DNA of 64,000 bases from Juglans regia. Taxonomy: Eukaryota; Streptophyta; Magnoliopsida; Fagales; Juglandaceae. The translations under genes were made by a program, and so were the position numbers. Positions 62,178 to 64,000 of the stretch are shown here, piece after piece (the first letter of the stretch is position 1; each line of letters begins with the position of its first letter). The stretch is taken from the NCBI RefSeq assembly GCF_001411555.2, contig NC_049901.1:11356681-11420680 (forward strand), in the 5' to 3' direction. The notes under the pieces were generated by a model. That model ran no database searches. It was not told the DNA's origin and saw only the letters and a list, made by a program, of their open reading frames with translations.

Positions 62178-63605
62178 AGATCAAGAAAGCTGGCTAACGA
62201 GTAGTATCGACGTTTAGTACTGGAAACCATGTCCTCTGAAATACTGCGGCTCCTCCTTAATTGCCTCCCCACCTGATCTTGAGACACTCGACCTGTAAAA
62301 TAAAACATGGGGATTATATTTTAATGTTAGGAAACATATAAGGCGACAAAATTGCCAATAGAGCACTTCTTTAATGAGACATATTCATGCATATATGCCA
62401 GTAAGACCTCGGTTTCATGGAAACGTATAACTTCGAGTTGTCATAATCGTATCACTATCTCAGAGACAAAGACTGCCACAAGGGTTGTCGTTACATTCAT
62501 AAAACGAACACATAAAAAATAGAGTAAGAAAGGGGGCCCCAAAACATCTCTGGGCAAATAAAACTTTTGTAAGGATGCTAGCTAGCTTTATAATTAGAAA
62601 ATTAATATTTATGGAGAGGTAGTACTCCTGGTACCGTCTACCTCCAATTTGAGGCGACTGCTAGATAGAGATCGATGAAACGTACGCGCGCACAGATGAT
62701 GATGACCACTGTGGTCACCCTTCTCCTGCCCTTTTCAACCTATAACTTTTCTGAAATTGTTCACATGATTTGATTCATTTTCAGAGATATATACAATTCC
62801 ACAACTTATGGTTTTTGGCTCGTGCATTCACGTGTGGGTGCATGATTTCGGGCCCAGTTTGTTTAGTACGTAGTGGCACGTGTGTGGGGTCCAGACAAAG
62901 ATTTTGTTGCCAACTTGTTTTAAAGTGTTTCGATATTATTGACGTGGACGTACACCTTTATTTGCTTTGCTCTCACAAGTACTACTCTTCGCGAAACCAC
63001 ATATTTATGTATATTTATGTCGTGCACCAATTATATATATACATATTCTTTTTGAAATAAAAAGATATGAGAGGGAACAACAGGTGTGATTTACTTATAA
63101 TCTGAGCAAAGCGTGATGATATCATAATAAGAGTATTAGTATTGATCTATATAAATATATATAAAATCATATTTATATAATATAATTTTAAAATCATATA
63201 CATTAATTTATACATATCTAAATATTTAACTACTTATAAATAGTGTTTATCTAAATTTAGATAACTACTATTCAACCTATAAATTATATTTTAATAATTA
63301 TTTTTCTCTCTTTCAATAATATACTAAATTTTTATTTGCACATTCATCTTATTATTATAATATATTATATATTTTTTTTTATTTTTTTATTATTTTATCT
63401 TAAATATGTATAAGTAATGTAAGAATTTTTTGCTTGAATAGCAAATTAGATGGTACTGCGCGCTTAAATGATGAAAACTCGTAGGTGCTCCCTCAAATCA
63501 GACTTGAGTCGTCATAGCTTTAGATCACAACGTACGTTGTCAAATCAGTTGGGAGTAATACAAGAGTACTATTGAACCACCACGATGTTGTATAAATTCA
63601 GAAGT
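62173..63605. other. Intergenic, no supportable gene
   Basis: AT-rich sequence with frames up to 96 codons, none with a recognisable domain, signal peptide pattern or family motif. Confidence 0.5.
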
Positions 63606-63816
63606 TGTTTGTATTTAAAATTTATTTTAACTCATTTTATTTTATTATTATATTTTTTAAAATTTTTTATATAAAATATAATAAATAATTTAATTTTTTT
63701 AAATTTTAAAATAATTTTTCTAAATTTTTACATAAAATATAATAAATAATTTAACTTTTATTCTATTATTCATAAATCATCTCAACCTATCTCAATCCAT
63801 CTATAAATCCAAACTA
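63606..63816 (+). mobile_element. AT-rich MITE-like repeat, family A copy 4
   Basis: It shares the TTTTTATATAAAATATAATA core and a CATCTCAACCTATCTCAATC end with copies 2 and 3. An internal piece of the core is duplicated (63660-63695 and 63720-63755). Confidence 0.6.
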
Positions 63817-63831
63817 CTCTTGAATCTACTT

Positions 63832-63834
<3 letters not shown>

Positions 63835-63864
<30 letters not shown>
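63835..63864. repeat. (AT)n microsatellite
   Basis: An uninterrupted AT run of about 30 bp close to the right edge. Confidence 0.9.
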
Positions 63865-63866
<2 letters not shown>

Positions 63867-64000
63867 CACTTCTTTTTTAAAATCATAAAGAAATCTCTTT
63901 TTTTAAACGCCAAGATTAATTTATAGGGAATTACAAAGAAATCTCTTCCAACATATAGGAATATTTTAGTATTTTATAAACTAGAAAACATTACAATGTT

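Overview
This is a stretch of plant nuclear chromosome. The genes carry GT-AG introns, the DNA is AT-rich with many microsatellites, and it holds plant transposon families (L1-type LINEs, a tRNA-derived SINE, Ty1/copia, a Helitron, hAT-like and other MITEs). Every recognisable protein is plant-like. Repeat style and protein sequences suggest a woody rosid, perhaps Fagales/Juglandaceae; that placement is a guess from memory, not a measurement.

Three apparently functional genes could be resolved exon by exon. (1) On the minus strand, 523-15922, 21 coding exons of the catalytic subunit of DNA polymerase delta (POLD1) run off the left edge; the first 776 codons are here, with all exonuclease and polymerase motifs A-C intact. 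(2) On the minus strand, 38701-48291, an RGLG-type E3 ubiquitin ligase (myristoylation signal, copine/vWA domain, C-terminal RING; 414 aa, 11 coding exons), with a 4.8-kb intron filled largely by a repeat. (3) On the plus strand, 55449-57935, a three-exon gibberellin 20-oxidase of 382 aa with all iron, 2-oxoglutarate and gibberellin motifs. They are unrelated in pathway and share no operon-like arrangement.

Between and inside them lies a transposon landscape. POLD1 introns hold a LINE lacking its RT core (about 1950-5690), a second LINE remnant (8977-9640), a SINE (6870-7163) and an AT-rich MITE. The 16.8-29.2 kb region is a graveyard: an OXS3-like fragment, a long foldback MITE, two hAT-like MITEs, a MITE with a GAGCATC-type terminus, a broken GRF zinc-finger gene, and a decayed FAR1/FRS (MULE-transposase) gene facing it. 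From 29227 to 35632 lies a Helitron with near-canonical ends that carries exon pieces of at least two host genes (an NDL/NDRG gene and a stomatin-like gene), splice sites still attached. A small non-autonomous copia element follows (36067-37709). The right end (57936-64000) has no supportable gene, only repeats and one GC-rich insertion flanked by a 10-bp direct repeat.

The strongest 'second look' items are the exon-carrying Helitron, the LINE that ends next to a POLD1 splice acceptor, the intronic array of hairpin-forming 47-bp repeats in the RGLG gene, and the convergent GRF/FRS pseudogene pair. I found no evidence for a wholly new biological system.
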